64,000 nt of DNA from Parachlamydiales bacterium. Its GTDB lineage: Bacteria > Chlamydiota > Chlamydiia > Chlamydiales > JABDDJ01. The position numbers were made by a program, and so were the translations under genes. Where the stretch lies: assembly GCA_041671045.1 (NCBI GenBank), contig JBAZCF010000011.1, forward strand, positions 62,001-126,000, given 5' to 3'. The stretch's first letter is position 1, and each line of letters begins with the position of its first letter. The notes under the pieces were generated by a model, which was not told the DNA's origin, ran no database searches, and saw nothing but the letters and a program-made list of their open reading frames with translations. Shown here in pieces: positions 61,784 through 64,000 of the stretch.

Positions 61784-63802
61784 TTAGATAGGAACTGATT
61801 TCAAGCGAGTTTCTTTAGGATCGGTATGATTTAAATCCTCATCCTTCATATGTTTTAGCGGACCCTCTACCATGGCTAGATTACTATTTACAATGTTTTC
61901 ATCCACATTGTAATTCTTATCAAACATGGTGGGAACCTTAGCGCCCATTAAAAAACCGACGAGGAATAAAACTGTTGCTGTTGTTTCCGGATCGGTATTG
62001 CCATCTTCAGCAAAAACCAACTCGTCCCCCACTTTTTTCAGGGCTTTATCTCTAATTGCCAATGAGCAGTTAGTGATATTAGCTAGAGGATATTGAGTCG
62101 CATGATGCAAGGAGTGGTGATTGATCAGCATATGCACATATACCGTAAACTCTATAATATTCTGCTTATATTCCTCCTCCGTCATTGCAGCTGTTAGAAT
62201 AGGAGGTACGTTAGGATTATTTTCGATCATGTCTTCAGACATATTAATGAATTGTTGTTTTACATCGGATTGATTAAAGTCATCCCAGCTTGCATTAACA
62301 AAGGTAGTCACATCTTGGGTAATCTGGGTATGATATGCATTCTCTTCCTGTGCAAAATAATCGACCTTCTCACCTGCCAATGGAGTTGCCGGTTTAAAGT
62401 TCTTCCAATTGACATACCTATCAACGGCTCTTTGAATGAGCTCATTGAGACTGTTGGCAGTTAAACCACCTTTGGCTAGAGCACTATCATCGCCAAATAC
62501 AACTCCTACACGCTTTTTCACTTCTTCGGAGGGCTCTTCACCCGGTTTTACCAGTCCGCCGAAACCGGCCCCTACTTTATTGATTTGTTCAGTACCTTGT
62601 AGGTGCTGCTTTAGGTATTTTTTCAAAGGGTTGTCATCTCTCAAGTTTCTAAAGATACCTTCAACAAACACTTCAAGAGTTAGGTGTCCCTTACCTAAAT
62701 GTTCACAAGCTTCACCCCAATAGGCAAATTGTGAAAGTGCCGCATAAAAAGCCCTGTTGAACTTTCCGATGACATCTGAAGATCCGTCTCTGCGCCATAT
62801 TTCTTCTCCCGGACCGCCCACTTCCCCGTCAAAGTTGAAGATGATTTCTTCTAGCTGGGGTGGATTTACTCCCTCAGGATCGAGGGTTGCCACGATTTTA
62901 GTATCTGCAAGGGAGCCTTGAATGTCACGCGCAAGGCCCTTCCAGCTAATATTCCAGACCGCTTTTCCATCGATAATTTCGCGTGGTACGCTTGCAATAC
63001 TGTTCATCAAGAGTTTAATTAAATTTTCAGGAGTTTTTTCTATTTTTGGATAGGGTATAGTACTCCATTTATCAAATTTTCTTTGTACTAGCATTGAAGT
63101 GGTCTCGTCTGACTTGGAAAGACCGACGATTTGAAGAAATGTATTTATGTAGGGGCTAATAGTCCATCTGTTGACGGTAGTAATGATGCGAGAGCTTATT
63201 GTTGCAGCGAAAAGTGAGGCAAGCTTAGGAAGATTATTAGTTAGAAAACTCATGAACTCGGAAAAGTTAAACAACTGATCTTTCGGGGGAGTATTCATTT
63301 GTGCAGGGTTTTCGGGCTGGTAAGCATAATCCACGTATACCTTGCTCAGATCTAAGTCTTTCTTAAATTGGTATGTTTTTTCAATTGTCTGAACAACAAC
63401 TTCACGTATTTGATTTTCGACATCTTTTTCATAGGGAGTATAGTGATGGATAATATCAAACCTAAGTTTTGCTTCTGTCGAACTTGAGCTGCTTAATGAG
63501 AAAAGACCGGCTCTCTTCACCTTACTAATTATTTCAAGATTAATATAGCCATTATCGGGCTGGACGGTAGCTAAAACTTTGTTGCCGTCATAAATGCGGA
63601 CATATGAGCTGGCATCAGGAAATTCTTTACCGTTAGGGCGTGGAGTGTGGAAAAAATAGCCTGATAAGTGGTTGATTTCCTTTTCTTTCTTTTTGCCTTT
63701 GCTTTTAGACTCTTCTTCCTTGACTAGACTAGGGAGGCTTCTCTCTGTTTCCTGGTCAAAGACTATCCTGCCGGCTAATGCGGCTCCAATGCGTAAATTC
63801 AT
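61784..63802 (-). CDS. Lipoxygenase-family protein
   Basis: The 672-residue protein is close in length to animal lipoxygenases (about 660-670). EHLGKGHLTLEVFV aligns with the HLLxTHLxxEVF iron-site helix and supplies His368 and His373 (H-x4-H). NPLKKYLKQH and INKVGAGFGGL follow as in HPxxKLLxPH..IN.RAR. YFAQEENAYHTQITQDV matches the FYAQDxLxLWxxIxxYV helix. The second iron helix reads SLHHATQYPL, giving His566 and, four residues on, Gln570 where Asn or His is usual. The chain ends in Ile672, the carboxylate ligand. The ~200-residue N-terminus is not an obvious PLAT domain. No signal peptide. It would dioxygenate polyunsaturated fatty acids if active. Confidence 0.75.
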   Translation of the reverse strand: MNLRIGAALAGRIVFDQETERSLPSLVKEEESKSKGKKKEKEINHLSGYFFHTPRPNGKEFPDASSYVRIYDGNKVLATVQPDNGYINLEIISKVKRAGLFSLSSSSSTEAKLRFDIIHHYTPYEKDVENQIREVVVQTIEKTYQFKKDLDLSKVYVDYAYQPENPAQMNTPPKDQLFNFSEFMSFLTNNLPKLASLFAATISSRIITTVNRWTISPYINTFLQIVGLSKSDETTSMLVQRKFDKWSTIPYPKIEKTPENLIKLLMNSIASVPREIIDGKAVWNISWKGLARDIQGSLADTKIVATLDPEGVNPPQLEEIIFNFDGEVGGPGEEIWRRDGSSDVIGKFNRAFYAALSQFAYWGEACEHLGKGHLTLEVFVEGIFRNLRDDNPLKKYLKQHLQGTEQINKVGAGFGGLVKPGEEPSEEVKKRVGVVFGDDSALAKGGLTANSLNELIQRAVDRYVNWKNFKPATPLAGEKVDYFAQEENAYHTQITQDVTTFVNASWDDFNQSDVKQQFINMSEDMIENNPNVPPILTAAMTEEEYKQNIIEFTVYVHMLINHHSLHHATQYPLANITNCSLAIRDKALKKVGDELVFAEDGNTDPETTATVLFLVGFLMGAKVPTMFDKNYNVDENIVNSNLAMVEGPLKHMKDEDLNHTDPKETRLKSVPI

Positions 63803-63901
63803 TTCCTTATCTCCTTGAATAGTTAGAAATGTCGACTCTCACACGCTAGCAATTTTAAATTTTATTCTCCACAATATGTTTAAATAAAGTTTTGGTGTTC
63901 T

Positions 63902-64000
63902 ATGAATAACACGCCCTTGCATTGGGCAGTGATAAATAATGATCTTGCTGAGGCAAGCCGTCTGAAAGAAAGCTTGGGCGATATTGATTTCGTAAATGAC
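63902..64000 (+). CDS. Ankyrin-repeat protein, 5' end only
   Basis: An ATG opens a frame that runs off the window after 33 codons. The residues NNTPLHWAVINNDLAEASRL match the start of an ankyrin repeat (TPLHxAxxNxxxExxxxL). Such proteins bind other proteins and are often host-directed in amoeba-associated bacteria. Only the first repeat is visible, so domain composition and secretion are unknown. It is divergent from the lipoxygenase-like gene across about 100 nt. Confidence 0.55.
   Translation, partial: MNNTPLHWAVINNDLAEASRLKESLGDIDFVND

Overview
The window reads as a chromosomal segment of a Gram-negative, moderately AT-rich bacterium that lives inside eukaryotic cells, most likely a chlamydia-like organism (Parachlamydiales type). 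That placement is an inference. It rests on a Cys-rich DUF1207 outer-membrane protein, a large LOG-family protein of chlamydial type, an M16C presequence-protease-like peptidase, and several eukaryote-directed proteins: a Fic enzyme, a Cys-phytase, a thermolysin-like protease, a lipoxygenase homologue and an ankyrin protein at the right edge. No rRNA, tRNA, CRISPR array, phage or intact insertion sequence was found. Coding density is high, and many neighbouring genes overlap by 4-13 nt, which marks operons.

Region 1 (1-5.1 kb) holds a DMT transporter, a FAD amine-oxidase/phytoene-desaturase-like enzyme, a secreted chalcone-isomerase-fold protein, two tandem heptad-repeat lipoproteins and an SDR. 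A gap with hairpins and a possible decayed reading frame follows. Region 2 (5.1-11.3 kb) is a glycogen/trehalose island. Debranching enzyme and TreZ are on the minus strand, DUF5752 and TreT on the plus strand, and the end of TreT runs into a C-terminal fragment of an OtsA-type trehalose-6-phosphate synthase. Region 3 (11.3-31 kb) is envelope and housekeeping: an MFS transporter, the DUF1207 protein and its partner, the LOG-family protein, the MYG1-HIT-isochorismatase-HEAT operon, a secreted phytase-like phosphatase, two serine carboxypeptidase paralogues (one without its catalytic Ser), DUF167, ComB, the M16C peptidase and Fic.

Region 4 (30.5-52.6 kb) is an acyl-CoA catabolic island. One operon carries a periplasmic carbonic anhydrase, a VLCAD-like acyl-CoA dehydrogenase, an acyl-CoA carboxylase carboxyltransferase, a split AtuA, a crotonase and a metallo-hydrolase. 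A 0.5-kb palindromic element, an attachment-type protein, a HerA-like ATPase and a thioesterase follow. Then come branched-chain 2-oxoacid dehydrogenase E1alpha/E1beta/E2, the methylcitrate enzymes PrpB/PrpC/PrpD, and a 3-hydroxyacyl-CoA dehydrogenase-thiolase pair. Together they could take branched-chain 2-oxoacids or branched acyl chains to acetyl-CoA and propionyl-CoA, with propionyl-CoA removed by the methylcitrate cycle. The biotin carboxylase subunit, E3 and an acyl-CoA ligase are not in the window.

Region 5 (52.6-64 kb) holds RmuC, a PAP2 phosphatase, LexA, phosphatidylserine synthase, an M4 metallopeptidase, two related ABC exporter half-transporters, a lipoxygenase-family protein of animal-enzyme size, and the start of an ankyrin-repeat gene. 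The lipoxygenase homologue, the TreT/OtsA junction, the carboxypeptidase pseudoenzyme and the palindromic element are the items most worth following up.
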